Of a DNA stretch of 64,000 bases, positions 27,406 to 37,616 are shown one piece after another. Position numbers and translations under genes: made by a program. This DNA is from Shewanella sp. SR44-3 (GTDB lineage: Bacteria; Pseudomonadota; Gammaproteobacteria; Enterobacterales; Shewanellaceae). The notes below the pieces were generated by a model. That model had not been told where the DNA came from, ran no database searches, and was given only the letters and a program-made list of their open reading frames with translations. Every line of letters starts with the position of its first letter. Position 1 is the stretch's first letter. The stretch is taken from the NCBI RefSeq assembly GCF_014163735.1, contig NZ_JACJDV010000003.1, positions 62,001 to 126,000 on the forward strand, read 5' to 3'.

Positions 27406-27425
27406 GCCCATTGCCTAACGCATAA

Positions 27426-27463
27426 GAGTGCCGTATAACTAACAGGTTATACGGCTCACTTTT
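27426..27463 (+). terminator. Hairpin with T-run between yheU and prkB
   Basis: AGTGCCGTATAAC and GTTATACGGCTCACT (27427-27439 with 27446-27460) form a stem of 13 pairs with one bulge, followed by TTTT. It lies only 10 bp before the prkB start, so it is a terminator or attenuator between yheU and prkB. Confidence 0.65.
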
Positions 27464-27473
27464 AGGTAATCAC

Positions 27474-28346
27474 ATGTCAGCGAAACACCCTATCATAGCT
27501 GTCACCGGCTCCTCCGGGGCAGGCACAACCACCACAACCACGGCCTTTAATCATATTTTTAGGCAGCTTGGGATCAATGCAGCAGTTATTGAAGGTGACA
27601 GCTTTCATAACTTCACCCGCGCTGAGATGGAAGTGCTGATCCGCAAATCTAAAGCCGAAAACCAAAATTTGAGCTATTTTGGCTCCCAAGCCAATGACTT
27701 CCCGAAACTAGAAGAATGTTTTCGCACCTATGGCGAGACAGGCCAAGGATTGACGCGCAGCTACCTACACACCTTCGATGAAGCCGTGCCTTTTAATCAA
27801 ATGCCAGGCACTTTTACCCAATGGCGTCCTTTACCTGAAAATACCGACATTCTTTATTATGAAGGCCTTCATGGAGGCGTGGTTACAGACGATGCCGATG
27901 TGGCCAAGCATGTAGATTTACTTATCGGCATGGTGCCGATTGTAAATTTGGAGTGGATCCAAAAGATTATTCGTGACACCTCAGAGCGAGGTCACAGCCG
28001 CGAGAAAGTCATGGGCTCTATTGTGCGCAGCATGGATGATTACATTACCCATATGACGCCGCAATTCTCCCGCACTCACATTAATTTCCAGCGAGTCCCT
28101 ACAGTCGACACCTCAAACCCCTTTAGTGCCAAAGACATCCCAAGCCTTGATGAAAGCTTCGTGGTGATCCGCTTTCGCGGCATAAATAATGTCGATTTCC
28201 CTTACTATTTAAGTATGCTGCAAGGGTCGTTCATGTCTAGGGTTAATACCATGGTGGTGCCTGGTGGTAAAATGTCTTTGGCCATGGAGTTGATTTTAAC
28301 GCCACTTATCAGAGATTTAATGAACAAAAAACTCGCACAGCAGTAA
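27474..28346 (+). CDS. prkB: Phosphoribulokinase-like kinase PrkB
   Basis: 290-aa P-loop kinase of the phosphoribulokinase/uridine kinase group (E. coli PrkB/YhfF region protein is 289 aa). The P-loop has the family's unusual form GSSGAGTTTT at residues 12-21. The GDSFHNFTRAEM, YYEGLHGGVVT and RTHINFQRVP segments are conserved. No RuBisCO is in the window, so a role in carbon fixation is not implied; the natural substrate is uncertain. It precedes the Sel1-repeat gene and crp, as E. coli prkB precedes yhfA and crp. Confidence 0.94.
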   Translation: MSAKHPIIAVTGSSGAGTTTTTTAFNHIFRQLGINAAVIEGDSFHNFTRAEMEVLIRKSKAENQNLSYFGSQANDFPKLEECFRTYGETGQGLTRSYLHTFDEAVPFNQMPGTFTQWRPLPENTDILYYEGLHGGVVTDDADVAKHVDLLIGMVPIVNLEWIQKIIRDTSERGHSREKVMGSIVRSMDDYITHMTPQFSRTHINFQRVPTVDTSNPFSAKDIPSLDESFVVIRFRGINNVDFPYYLSMLQGSFMSRVNTMVVPGGKMSLAMELILTPLIRDLMNKKLAQQ

Positions 28347-28390
28347 CTGGACGAGTTTTATTTTTGTACCGATGAACTTAAAATCCGCCG

Positions 28391-29188
28391 TTATTTGAGC
28401 GAATCTTCAAGTGAAATGACCTCACGGTAGGCTTGCTTGTTCTGGTATTGCTGTAACCTACGTTGGAATTCATCATGGTTTGCAGGTTCAGGTTTTAGCT
28501 TAAGTGCGTTGATGGCCTTTTCTTGGGTTTGCACCGCTAATGAAAAGTCCCCTACCTCAGCGTAAGCTGCAGCTAAGTTATCTAAATTAGCCGGATCGTT
28601 TTGATTATCTTGTAACAATTGCAAAGATAACTTCACCGCCCGCGAGCCATCTCTAAATTGCGCTTCTGGGCAGGTGGCTAAAATCCACGCCACATTACCT
28701 AAAGCCACAGCATCACCCACTGCCGAAAACTGAGTCACAGCTTTACCACAATCACGATTAACCCCATTACCGCCAGAAGAGTAAATAAACCCTAAACGAA
28801 AATGCGCCCAGGTGTCGCCAGCCTGACTCAAAGCCAGATACCAACGCTCAGCAAGGGCTAAGTCACGAGGAAACAGCTTACCTTCGAAGGATAAGTCAGC
28901 CAATGCCTGCTGGGCTTTAAGGTGGCCCTGCATTGCCGCTTGCTCAACCCAATGCAGCCCAGTGTTAACATCCTTTACCACATGGCGACCTGATAAATTC
29001 ATCAGCCCCAATAAAAACTGCGCTTCGGCATCTCCCTGTTGGGATTTAAGCTGAATTTGCATCAATTTAGTGGCAGCTTGAGAAGCAGGCGTTGCAGGCA
29101 AGCTAAATGCTTGGGCAGTTTGCCACACACTGGCCAGATAAAGGCTTAAGGCTAACACGGCAAATTTAGGAGAATACGTCACAACCAA
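28391..29188 (-). CDS. Exported Sel1/TPR-repeat protein
   Basis: 265 aa with an N-terminal signal (about 1-27, ending AQAFS). Repeat units follow: DAEAQFLLGLMNLSGRHV, GLHWVEQAAMQGHLKAQQALADLSFEG and LAERWYLALSQAGDTWAHFRLGFIYSSGG are Sel1-type helical pairs, then a TPR-like C-terminus (NLDNLAAAYAEVGDFSLAVQTQEKAI). Such proteins scaffold other proteins in the envelope. The partner is unknown. It is convergent with prkB and divergent from crp. Confidence 0.85.
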   Translation of the reverse strand: MVVTYSPKFAVLALSLYLASVWQTAQAFSLPATPASQAATKLMQIQLKSQQGDAEAQFLLGLMNLSGRHVVKDVNTGLHWVEQAAMQGHLKAQQALADLSFEGKLFPRDLALAERWYLALSQAGDTWAHFRLGFIYSSGGNGVNRDCGKAVTQFSAVGDAVALGNVAWILATCPEAQFRDGSRAVKLSLQLLQDNQNDPANLDNLAAAYAEVGDFSLAVQTQEKAINALKLKPEPANHDEFQRRLQQYQNKQAYREVISLEDSLK

Positions 29189-29546
29189 CCTCTGTATTTA
29201 TCTAACGCTTATGAATTAAGTCTGCTTATTTTTACTGTCAACAAACTCTTGCAACATTAACCATCAACGCCATTCAATACAACAAGTAAAACAGTTTCAT
29301 TGATGAAATTCGTCCATTGAGCTTGAGTAAAGTGTGACTAAACCGACAAACGCACAGCCATCCTTAAGCTAAATCCGTTTTTAAGTTGACATATTAAGTT
29401 AATAACGGAGAATCGAGCGTCCAGTTTAGTCAATTAGTATGACTCTATTAATTAAATACGATCTTGGTCAACGTTTTGCCTTGATTGATGACGTAAAATC
29501 CTTAATTAGATAATCCTTACATTCATTTTTATCGAGGTATAGACAT
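29189..29546. promoter_or_regulatory. Intergenic promoter region of crp and the divergent Sel1 gene
   Basis: 358 bp between divergent genes. A possible sigma-70 promoter for crp is TTGATG (29485-29490) and GATAAT (29509-29514) with an 18-bp spacer, which would start transcription about 25 bp before the ATG. A weak match to a CRP half-site (TGTGA near 29333) is present but not symmetric. No reading frame of note is seen. Confidence 0.35.
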
Positions 29547-30182
29547 ATGGCACTGATAGGTAAGCCAAAACCGGATCCGACCTTGGAGTGGTTTCTTTCA
29601 CATTGTCACATCCATAAATACCCTGCCAAAAGCACGCTTATTCATGCAGGTGAAGATTCAGACACCTTGTACTACATAGTTAAAGGTGGTGTTGCTGTCC
29701 TCATCAAAGATGAAGAAGGTAAGGAAATGATCTTATCTTATCTAAATCAAGGTGACTTCATCGGTGAGTTAGGCTTATTTGAAGAGCAAGCTGAACGTAC
29801 TGCATCGGTTCGCGCTAAACAGGCATGTGAAATTGCTGAAATTTCTTACAAGAAATTTAGACAACTCATCCAAGTTAACCCTGAAATCTTAATGAAGTTA
29901 AGCTCGCAAATGGCTCACCGCTTACACAGCACTAGCCAAAAAGTGGGGGATTTAGCCTTCCTTGATGTTGCAGGCCGTATTGCACAAACCTTATTACACC
30001 TAGCGAAATTGCCTGATGCTATGACGCATCCAGATGGCATGCAAATCAAAATCACTCGCCAAGAAATTGGTCAGATTGTAGGTTGTTCTCGCGAAACAGT
30101 TGGCCGTATTTTGAAAATGCTTGAAGAGCAAAATCTTATTCAAGCTCACGGTAAAACCATAGTGGTTTACGGTACTCGCTAA
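29547..30182 (+). CDS. crp: cAMP receptor protein (catabolite regulator)
   Basis: Global transcription regulator, 211 aa (E. coli 210). The cAMP pocket shows GELGLFEE and RTASVRAK; the dimer helix is around 110-135; the DNA-recognition helix-turn-helix has [15 protein letters not shown], identical in its contact residues (RETVGR) to E. coli CRP. It should therefore bind TGTGA-N6-TCACA sites. In Shewanella relatives CRP also controls anaerobic respiration. It lies in the conserved prkB-crp-argD neighbourhood. Confidence 0.98.
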   Translation: MALIGKPKPDPTLEWFLSHCHIHKYPAKSTLIHAGEDSDTLYYIVKGGVAVLIKDEEGKEMILSYLNQGDFIGELGLFEEQAERTASVRAKQACEIAEISYKKFRQLIQVNPEILMKLSSQMAHRLHSTSQKVGDLAFLDVAGRIAQTLLHLAKLPDAMTHPDGMQIKITRQEIGQIVGCSRETVGRILKMLEEQNLIQAHGKTIVVYGTR

Positions 30183-30210
30183 CGCTATAGAGTTAGCTTT
30201 AAGCCGCAGT

Positions 30211-30258
30211 AAAAATGGCAATGGGCTATGTTATCGACATAGTATCATTGCCATTTTT
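30211..30258. terminator. Bidirectional terminator between crp and the chemoreceptor gene
   Basis: AAAAATGGCAATG (30211-30223) pairs with CATTGCCATTTTT (30246-30258); the loop contains a smaller stem CTATGT/ACATAG. A-run and T-run on both sides make it suit both convergent genes. Confidence 0.88.
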
Positions 30259-30341
30259 GTATCCATTTTTGAGATAGCACACATCCCTCAGCTCAAGGCT
30301 GCTAAACAGTTACCATCTAGATTCAGTTTATACAAATCCGA

Positions 30342-31943
30342 TTAAATCTTAAATTGTTTCACTCGAACCGACAGTCGACTCGCAAGCTCAGCCAGGGATT
30401 GCCCTGTGTGCTCAACCGTTTGAGTACCACTTGAGACCTCATCGCCTAGCGCTTGGAACGTCTGCACTTGACGCTGTACTCTAGAGGCTTCTTGCTGAGC
30501 ACCACTGGCAAGCTCAGCAGCTTCTTGGCTTACACTAGCAAGAGACAAAATCACCTGACGGCTTTCCTCTAAGCTATTCACCAATTGATTCGTTAGGCTG
30601 ACCGATACTTGAGCCTTCTCACGATTAGAGTTCATATTGCCCACAGCACCTTGAATAGATTGGACAATTTTTTCCAGCATCTGGTTAATCTCAACCGTAG
30701 AGTGGTGAGTCCTCGATGCTAAGGTGCGCACTTCATCAGCAACGACAGCAAAGCCACGCCCCGTTTCACCGGCTCTTGCAGCTTCAATCGCGGCATTTAA
30801 TGCCAACAAGTTAGTTTGTGCTGCAATATCAGCAATGGTCTTAACGACGTCAGAAACTTGATCTCCCGCGGTTTGCAGTGTCAGCAACATCTCTGAGGTT
30901 TTTTCAATGTCATTTGCCAGTTCGCCGATACTATCAGCCGTTGCGACCACACCTTGCTGACTATCAGCCATGCTCTTAGCCCCATTTTGCGCCGCTGTCG
31001 CCGCCTCCTCTGAATGACTTAAGCTTTGCTGCATGTGATCCTCCAACCTGTCCATCACAGCAACGAGTTCATTAATATTACCTTTGAGCTGCTTTACACT
31101 GTGAGTCGAAGTTGAAGAGCTATCACTTAATTGCCTAACCGCTGAATTAATGCTGTCGATAGCATCGTTCACATCCACCATGCCTTGATGAAACACCTCA
31201 ATCAAGCCATTAATACTGCAGGCTACAGTGCCAATTTCAGATACTGAAGCTATAGGTAATTGCCCTTTGAGGTTACGATTCTTGGCGATTGTAATAAGCT
31301 GACTGGCTAATGATTGTATGGGGCTAGCAATTTGAGATTTGGCTAAAATATAAGCCAGTAGCGACACTATAATAGTCACGCTAACCAGTAACATGATCAA
31401 TAAGGTGCTATCAGAAAGTTGCGCTTGAATTTCACCGCTGCGCTGCTCTGCACTGTTGGACACCTCTGATGAAAGACTCATCAAAGACGCTTTAAGTTTG
31501 CTGGCGCTGTCACTTAGCAAGTTAAGCTTGTCACGAGCAAGATCCCAGTCCACAGAGTTTTTTGTCATCACCTCGGCTAGCGCATCCAAGGCTACGCCTA
31601 AATCTGCTATGCCTTTATCTAAACCGCTCACCCCCAAGCCCTTAAGCTTGGCTTGCTCTGCCATAAGCACAGTCATTAATTCAGTACGTTTATCAGTAAA
31701 TTCTTGACCATTTAAGGTAGTGCCGTAGAGGGAGTAGCCTATAATAACCAACTCTTTAGTGGTCATTTCAAGCTGATTAAGGCTGGTTAATGATGGTAAC
31801 GTAGTAGCGATAAACGCATTGGTTTTATCATTAACACTTTCATTGCTAACGGCCAATAAGCTGGCTGCTATTAACGTCATCAGCAATAAGGTCGCATACC
31901 CCATAAAGATTTTGGCTTTTATCGAATTAAATATCTCTGACAT
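30342..31943 (-). CDS. Methyl-accepting chemotaxis protein
   Basis: Membrane chemoreceptor of 533 aa. I start at ATG 31943 ([16 protein letters not shown]), preceded by AAAGGA; the frame opens 11 codons earlier. There are two membrane segments (about 12-32 and 190-212) with a four-helix periplasmic sensor between them, then a HAMP-like linker and a long coiled-coil signalling domain with the conserved hairpin tip [21 protein letters not shown] and [15 protein letters not shown]. No C-terminal CheR-binding pentapeptide is seen. The ligand is unknown. It sits where E. coli has yhfK, between crp and the arginine genes. Confidence 0.93.
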   Translation of the reverse strand: MSEIFNSIKAKIFMGYATLLLMTLIAASLLAVSNESVNDKTNAFIATTLPSLTSLNQLEMTTKELVIIGYSLYGTTLNGQEFTDKRTELMTVLMAEQAKLKGLGVSGLDKGIADLGVALDALAEVMTKNSVDWDLARDKLNLLSDSASKLKASLMSLSSEVSNSAEQRSGEIQAQLSDSTLLIMLLVSVTIIVSLLAYILAKSQIASPIQSLASQLITIAKNRNLKGQLPIASVSEIGTVACSINGLIEVFHQGMVDVNDAIDSINSAVRQLSDSSSTSTHSVKQLKGNINELVAVMDRLEDHMQQSLSHSEEAATAAQNGAKSMADSQQGVVATADSIGELANDIEKTSEMLLTLQTAGDQVSDVVKTIADIAAQTNLLALNAAIEAARAGETGRGFAVVADEVRTLASRTHHSTVEINQMLEKIVQSIQGAVGNMNSNREKAQVSVSLTNQLVNSLEESRQVILSLASVSQEAAELASGAQQEASRVQRQVQTFQALGDEVSSGTQTVEHTGQSLAELASRLSVRVKQFKI

Positions 31944-32124
31944 GCTAGTTCCTTTGCAAATAAACGCGAGTAACACTAAGTGGCGGGTAAAAATAAGAAA
32001 AGATTTACTTTGGTAATACTGCTAAAGCTAATTGAAATCTAATTCTAGTCTATATGGCTAAATCTAGTTGACCGTTAGTCAGTTATTTTTATTGCAAAAA
32101 TAATTACAGCAATCATTAAAAAAT

Positions 32125-32160
32125 AAAAAAGCACAGCCTGACTTAAGTCAAACTGTGCTC
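32125..32160 (-). terminator. Rho-independent terminator of astD
   Basis: On the minus strand GCACAG (32153-32158 complement) pairs with CTGTGC (32131-32136), with a nested palindrome TGACTTAAGTCA between them, then a T-rich run. It is 30 bp after the astD stop. Confidence 0.85.
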
Positions 32161-32189
32161 TTAATTGGCATCATACTGATGTCTTGAGA

Positions 32190-33650
32190 TTAGATAGCTA
32201 GACCTGGGCTTAAGCTTGCTGGCATGCTGACATGATCAGCTTCCATGGAGGCAACAGGATAAGCACAATAGTCAGCCGCATAAAATGCACTGGCTCTGTG
32301 ATTGCCTGATGCACCTACACCGCCAAATGGCGCCGCGCCTGATGCGCCTGTAATTTGCTTGTTCCAGTTGACAATACCGGCGCGAATACGGGCTAAGAAG
32401 TAATCGTAATCATCGCGGCTATCAGCTAATAAACCAGCAGATAAACCGTAGCGGGTCGCATTCGCCAAACGAATGGCCTCATCAAAGTCGCTATAACGCA
32501 CTAACTGAAGTAGTGGACCAAAATATTCTTCATCTGGTAATTCAGCGATTTGAGTGACATCAATTAGCCCAGGAGACACTATGCCTGTGCCCACTTTTAC
32601 TTGTGCAAGCTCAACCAAGGACACGCCGCCTAAAGACTGCAATGTCGCCTGTGCAGCCACCATGCCACGAGCCGCAGTTTCAGAAATCATCGAGCCCATA
32701 AAAGGTTGTGGCTGACTATTCCAAGCACCGACTTTAATATTATTAACTGCAATAATTAATTGGGCAATTAACTCGTCACCTGCAGCACCTTGTTCAATAT
32801 AAAGCCTGCGAGCACAAGTACAACGTTGACCCGATGAGATGTAAGCCGACTGAATAATGTCATGAACAGCAGCTTTAGTATCACTCACGCCCTTAACAAT
32901 AAGCGGATTATTGCCGCCCATTTCTAAGGCTAAGATTTTGCCTGGGTGACCTGCGTATTGCTGGTGCAAAATATGGCCGGTGCGCGAGCTGCCGGTAAAG
33001 AATAAACCATCAATTTGAGGATGTGACGCTAACGCCTTCCCCGTTTCAACTTCACCTTGGACTAAATTAATCACCCCCTTAGGCAGACCGGCTTTATCCC
33101 AAAGTTTAAGCATTTCTTCAGCAACCCTTGGGGTTAACTCTGATGGCTTAAATACCACGGTATTACCAGCAAGTAGAGCTGGCACTATATGGCCATTAGG
33201 TAAGTGACCGGGGAAGTTATAAGGGCCAAATACCGCAACTACGCCGTGAGGCTTGTGACGCAGTACAGCGCGGCCTCCGGCTAGCTCGTTCGTTTCTGTG
33301 CCAGTGCGCTTGTCGTGCGCCGCCGCTGACAGTGCAATTTTGCCTATCATGGCACCGACTTCAGTGGCGGTTTCCCATTGTGGCTTGCCCGTTTCTTGGG
33401 CAATAATTTCGGCTAAATGCGCTTTATTGGCTTCAAGTTCGCTGCGATAAGCTTCAACTATGGCCAAGCGAGCTGCAAACCCAAGCATAAACCAATCAAA
33501 CTGAGCTGCTCTTGCTGCATCTACCGCTTGGTTTACTTGATCGGCAGTCGCCGTCACGCCATTCCAAATACTTTCGCCATTGGCCGGATTGATTGAGCTG
33601 ACCTGATGGCCAAGACCTGTAGACCACTGGCCATTAATATATTGAGTCAT
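32190..33650 (-). CDS. astD: N-succinylglutamate 5-semialdehyde dehydrogenase
   Basis: Oxidises succinylglutamate semialdehyde to succinylglutamate in the arginine succinyltransferase (AST) pathway. The 486 aa are typical of the family. The catalytic Cys is in [12 protein letters not shown] (about residue 278), the general base Glu in [11 protein letters not shown] (about 245), and the NAD site in FTGSSRTG. It follows astA by 9 bp and ends in a terminator. With argD and astA it makes three of the five AST steps; astB and astE are not in the window. Confidence 0.96.
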   Translation of the reverse strand: MTQYINGQWSTGLGHQVSSINPANGESIWNGVTATADQVNQAVDAARAAQFDWFMLGFAARLAIVEAYRSELEANKAHLAEIIAQETGKPQWETATEVGAMIGKIALSAAAHDKRTGTETNELAGGRAVLRHKPHGVVAVFGPYNFPGHLPNGHIVPALLAGNTVVFKPSELTPRVAEEMLKLWDKAGLPKGVINLVQGEVETGKALASHPQIDGLFFTGSSRTGHILHQQYAGHPGKILALEMGGNNPLIVKGVSDTKAAVHDIIQSAYISSGQRCTCARRLYIEQGAAGDELIAQLIIAVNNIKVGAWNSQPQPFMGSMISETAARGMVAAQATLQSLGGVSLVELAQVKVGTGIVSPGLIDVTQIAELPDEEYFGPLLQLVRYSDFDEAIRLANATRYGLSAGLLADSRDDYDYFLARIRAGIVNWNKQITGASGAAPFGGVGASGNHRASAFYAADYCAYPVASMEADHVSMPASLSPGLAI

Positions 33651-33659
33651 GTTAATTCC

Positions 33660-34679
33660 TTACATTGCTAGAACGCGAAGTTGGTCGCCTTCATTAAGCT
33701 TCATCACTGTGGCAATCTGTTGACTGATCACCACGCTGTCTTGGCTTTCTGTGAGTAATAATTTGGCTTGAGCTGCACGGTAATCAGCCAATAAGGTGTT
33801 GGCGATGATAAAATGCTCATCTGAATGAGGCATAGTGCCAATTTTCACTGTTACTAAGCGGCTGCGCTTCACCGCGCGAATATCGCGAAGTCCACATTCT
33901 ACCGTTGGGCCAGCATCAAAAATATCCACATAATTGCGGAATTTAAACCCTTCTGCCTGCAAGAGCCTCAAGGCAGGGCGGGTGCTTTTATGCACTTCCC
34001 CTATAACTTTCTGGGCTTTTTTAGGCAACAAACTCACGTAGACTGGACTTCTTGGCATCATCTGCGCCATAAACGTCTTCTTGCCAAGGCCTGATAAATA
34101 ATCGGCTTCGACAAAATCTATGCCTAAAAAGTGTTTCTGTAGCCACTCATAAAACGGTGAATCGCCGTTCTCATCGCTAACGCCACGCATTTCAGCAATA
34201 ACTGTGTCACCAAAGCGCTCTGCATGTTGCGCCAAAAACAAGAAACGCGACCGTGATAACATGCGGCCATTATTGCCTTTGCGGTAGTCTTTGTTTAAAA
34301 ACAAGGTACACAGCTCGGCTGCACCAGTGTAATCGTGGCATAAGGTTAAGGTTTCAATTTCATTTCGCACCGAAATCTGCTGCGAATGGTACACCTCAGT
34401 GCCTAAACGATAATGGTAGAAAGCATCTTCCATGCCCACTGCAGCTTCAATACCGCAAGTGCCTACGACCTGACCCGTTTTCGTGTCTTCTAGCACCATC
34501 AAATAGCCTTCATCAAACGGCTTATCAATTTGCTTATTAAACGATGCTTCTGCCCGGGCTATTTTTGACTTTAATAGCTCTTCATTTACAGGCAAAGAAG
34601 TAAATCCATGTCCAGAGTCTATGGCCACTTGGTAAAGGGCATCATAATCTTGGGCACAAATTGGACGTATGACTAACAT
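33660..34679 (-). CDS. astA: Arginine N-succinyltransferase
   Basis: Transfers succinyl from succinyl-CoA to arginine, the first AST step. The start ATG 34679 (MLVIRPICAQDYDALY) matches E. coli AstA and has GGAGAA upstream; the longer frame to 34709 adds no homology. This gives 339 aa. Family segments: SGHGFTSLPVN, GTCGIEAAVG, ELCTLFLNKDYRKGNNG, FAEMRGV-like VIAEMRGVSD, and FDAGPTVEC. It is in an operon with astD; two hairpins lie between it and argD upstream. Confidence 0.95.
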   Translation of the reverse strand: MLVIRPICAQDYDALYQVAIDSGHGFTSLPVNEELLKSKIARAEASFNKQIDKPFDEGYLMVLEDTKTGQVVGTCGIEAAVGMEDAFYHYRLGTEVYHSQQISVRNEIETLTLCHDYTGAAELCTLFLNKDYRKGNNGRMLSRSRFLFLAQHAERFGDTVIAEMRGVSDENGDSPFYEWLQKHFLGIDFVEADYLSGLGKKTFMAQMMPRSPVYVSLLPKKAQKVIGEVHKSTRPALRLLQAEGFKFRNYVDIFDAGPTVECGLRDIRAVKRSRLVTVKIGTMPHSDEHFIIANTLLADYRAAQAKLLLTESQDSVVISQQIATVMKLNEGDQLRVLAM

Positions 34680-34704
34680 CAATTTCTCCTTCATGTCACC
34701 CACA

Positions 34705-34735
34705 AACAAAGGGACGCTAGGCCCCTTTATTTGTT
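34705..34735 (-). terminator. Second hairpin between argD and astA (possible attenuator)
   Basis: AAAGGG (34708-34713) pairs with CCCTTT (34723-34728) across a 9-nt loop; outer bases AACA/TGTT can extend it, and on the minus strand a T-rich tract follows. It ends 25 bp before the astA start. Confidence 0.6.
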
Positions 34736-34743
34736 AAGCATAC

Positions 34744-34780
34744 AAAAAAAGAGTGCAGCCTAAGCCACACTCTTTTTCTT
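34744..34780 (-). terminator. Rho-independent terminator of argD
   Basis: AAAAAGAGTG (34746-34755) pairs with CACTCTTTTT (34768-34777) over a 12-nt loop, with runs of A and T on both sides. It starts 3 bp past the argD stop codon. Confidence 0.85.
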
Positions 34781-34782
34781 CA

Positions 34783-36006
<1,224 letters not shown>

Positions 36007-36180
36007 TCATCCTTTTTGTTGTCTACAGCGATTACGCTGCTGTTTCCGCATTAGTTCATTATTAGTGTTAGTAATTAGGCGGATTCTTGTGTTGCATGGG
36101 GTTATTATTAGCAAAATGTGATCAAAATACCAGTTATTCACATTTCAACTATTCAGTTGCAGTCAATAATCTGCATAAAG

Positions 36181-36197
36181 ATTGAATATTATTCACT
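36181..36197. promoter_or_regulatory. Possible ArgR-type site upstream of argD
   Basis: TGAATATTATTCA (36183-36195), in a 334-bp gap (36001-36334) with no gene, resembles the ARG box half-sites TGAAT/ATTCA. The spacing between halves is 3 bp and not the usual 4. It lies about 180 bp before the argD start, which is rather far. Treat as weak. Confidence 0.35.
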
Positions 36198-36334
36198 TTA
36201 AACCCGCTAAGCCGTGAGATAAATAGCATAAATAGTCATAAAAAAGATATTTCAGTCTTTTTTATGCTTGAAGGCTGCAAAAGTGAATAAATAGCAAAAT
36301 AGGCAGAATAAAAAACTCGTCATCGAACTTGGGA

Positions 36335-37477
36335 TTAAAGTAAGTCCAACTTACGAAAATTGAGCCCTTTAAGACAAGCAAGCTCGCTGGAAGAAAACTC
36401 ATAATAATCAAACATTAATCTTTTTTCTTGATGCTCAATCAACTTAAGTTCATCTAATAAATACACCTTAGCATAACAGCTAGCTTTAGCCACTAATGCC
36501 GCCTCTGGTGACAACTCACAAAAGTGATATTCGAGATCTAACTCCTTCAACACTTGGGTTATCGGACTATCATCAAAAGATTGCAACGTCAGCAGTTGCC
36601 AACTGTACTTTTGCCCATAATGCATCACTTGATTAAAAATCTCATTGGCTGGAAAGTCGGTGGCTAAAATAGCATCATGGACTTCCTTATCCCGACCGCG
36701 ACTAGCCTCTTGTAACCAGGTTCGCCAATGCTTCTCAAACATCCGCGCACCGCAGTTTAGCACCACGGCACTGCCAAGCTGGTTTAATAAAGCACAGGTA
36801 TAAACCAAGCTGACATTCTTTCCATGTAATTGGGCTAAAGTTTGCGCTGCAATCGCACTGACTATGCTGTAACGCCATAATTTACGCGCAGCCCAGAGCA
36901 CATTCGCGTTACCTGAAGGCAGCCAATGTCGTAAACAAAAATACGGTACTAACAATCTGAGGTTTTCGACACCAATATAATTGAGGATCAATTTAAGATC
37001 GCTCACCTGTATATTGCCTCTAGTAGTACGGCGATGACGAGATGAGGGGCTATTGATTATTGCAGTCAGTTCATTGGCCAACCAAGTTGAATCATCAATA
37101 AGTGGCCGTAAACGGGCAAGATTGACATCTTTCGATGCCAATAAATCTAGCAATAACAGCTGCGTTTGGCTTATTCCAGAAATATCAGAGACTTTTTCTG
37201 GCCAACTTAGCTGGTGCTCCATATCTTTGCTGACAGCGTTTGACAGCTGCTCTGAGATAGCTTGATACAAAGCCTTAGCCTTAAGTTGTTTGTCCAATCT
37301 AAGCTTAATGGCAGCACGTTCAATCTCAAGCTTATTGGCAACATCATCAAGCTGAGTATCGAGCTCATCTTCCATCTTCAGCGTGGCCTTTTTGCCAACC
37401 AATAGCTGCTGATAGAGTCTAAATTCAACCTCAATAATCTTGCCAGGCTTAACGCCTCCCGCAACAGATATTGCCAC
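36335..37477 (-). CDS. HDOD domain protein
   Basis: 380 aa. A predicted helical N-terminus (about 35-95) is followed by an HDOD domain (about 100-300): ISGISQTQLLLLDLLAS, LANELTAIINSPSS, SDLKLILNYIGVENLRLLV and ALLNQLGSAVVLNC match the fold. The HD metal residues are not conserved, as usual in HDOD, so it is likely a signalling adaptor and not a phosphohydrolase. No membrane segment. It stands between argD and the S9 peptidase; the target is unknown. Confidence 0.85.
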   Translation of the reverse strand: MAISVAGGVKPGKIIEVEFRLYQQLLVGKKATLKMEDELDTQLDDVANKLEIERAAIKLRLDKQLKAKALYQAISEQLSNAVSKDMEHQLSWPEKVSDISGISQTQLLLLDLLASKDVNLARLRPLIDDSTWLANELTAIINSPSSRHRRTTRGNIQVSDLKLILNYIGVENLRLLVPYFCLRHWLPSGNANVLWAARKLWRYSIVSAIAAQTLAQLHGKNVSLVYTCALLNQLGSAVVLNCGARMFEKHWRTWLQEASRGRDKEVHDAILATDFPANEIFNQVMHYGQKYSWQLLTLQSFDDSPITQVLKELDLEYHFCELSPEAALVAKASCYAKVYLLDELKLIEHQEKRLMFDYYEFSSSELACLKGLNFRKLDLL

Positions 37478-37541
37478 CTATACTTGCCCTCTCAATACGT
37501 TAACACCAGCAATGCCAGCTAAGTCTATGCAATAAATATAC

Positions 37542-37567
37542 AAAAGGCTTCTTTTTAGAAGCCTTTT
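37542..37567 (-). terminator. Rho-independent terminator of the S9 peptidase gene
   Basis: AAAAGGCTTCT (37542-37552) pairs perfectly with AGAAGCCTTTT (37557-37567) around a 4-nt loop. It lies 50 bp after the peptidase stop codon. Confidence 0.88.
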
Positions 37568-37616
37568 CTCTTATTTACCAATCCATTGGCTGTTTTTTGT
37601 ACCTGATATACAAGAA

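Noticed and set aside
27474..28346. Evidence of carbon fixation from the phosphoribulokinase-like gene
   Set aside because: PrkB is widespread in heterotrophic gammaproteobacteria and no other Calvin-cycle gene is in the window.
29330..29360. CRP autoregulatory site upstream of crp
   Set aside because: Only one half-site (TGTGA) is good; the other half does not match, so it is mentioned only as weak.
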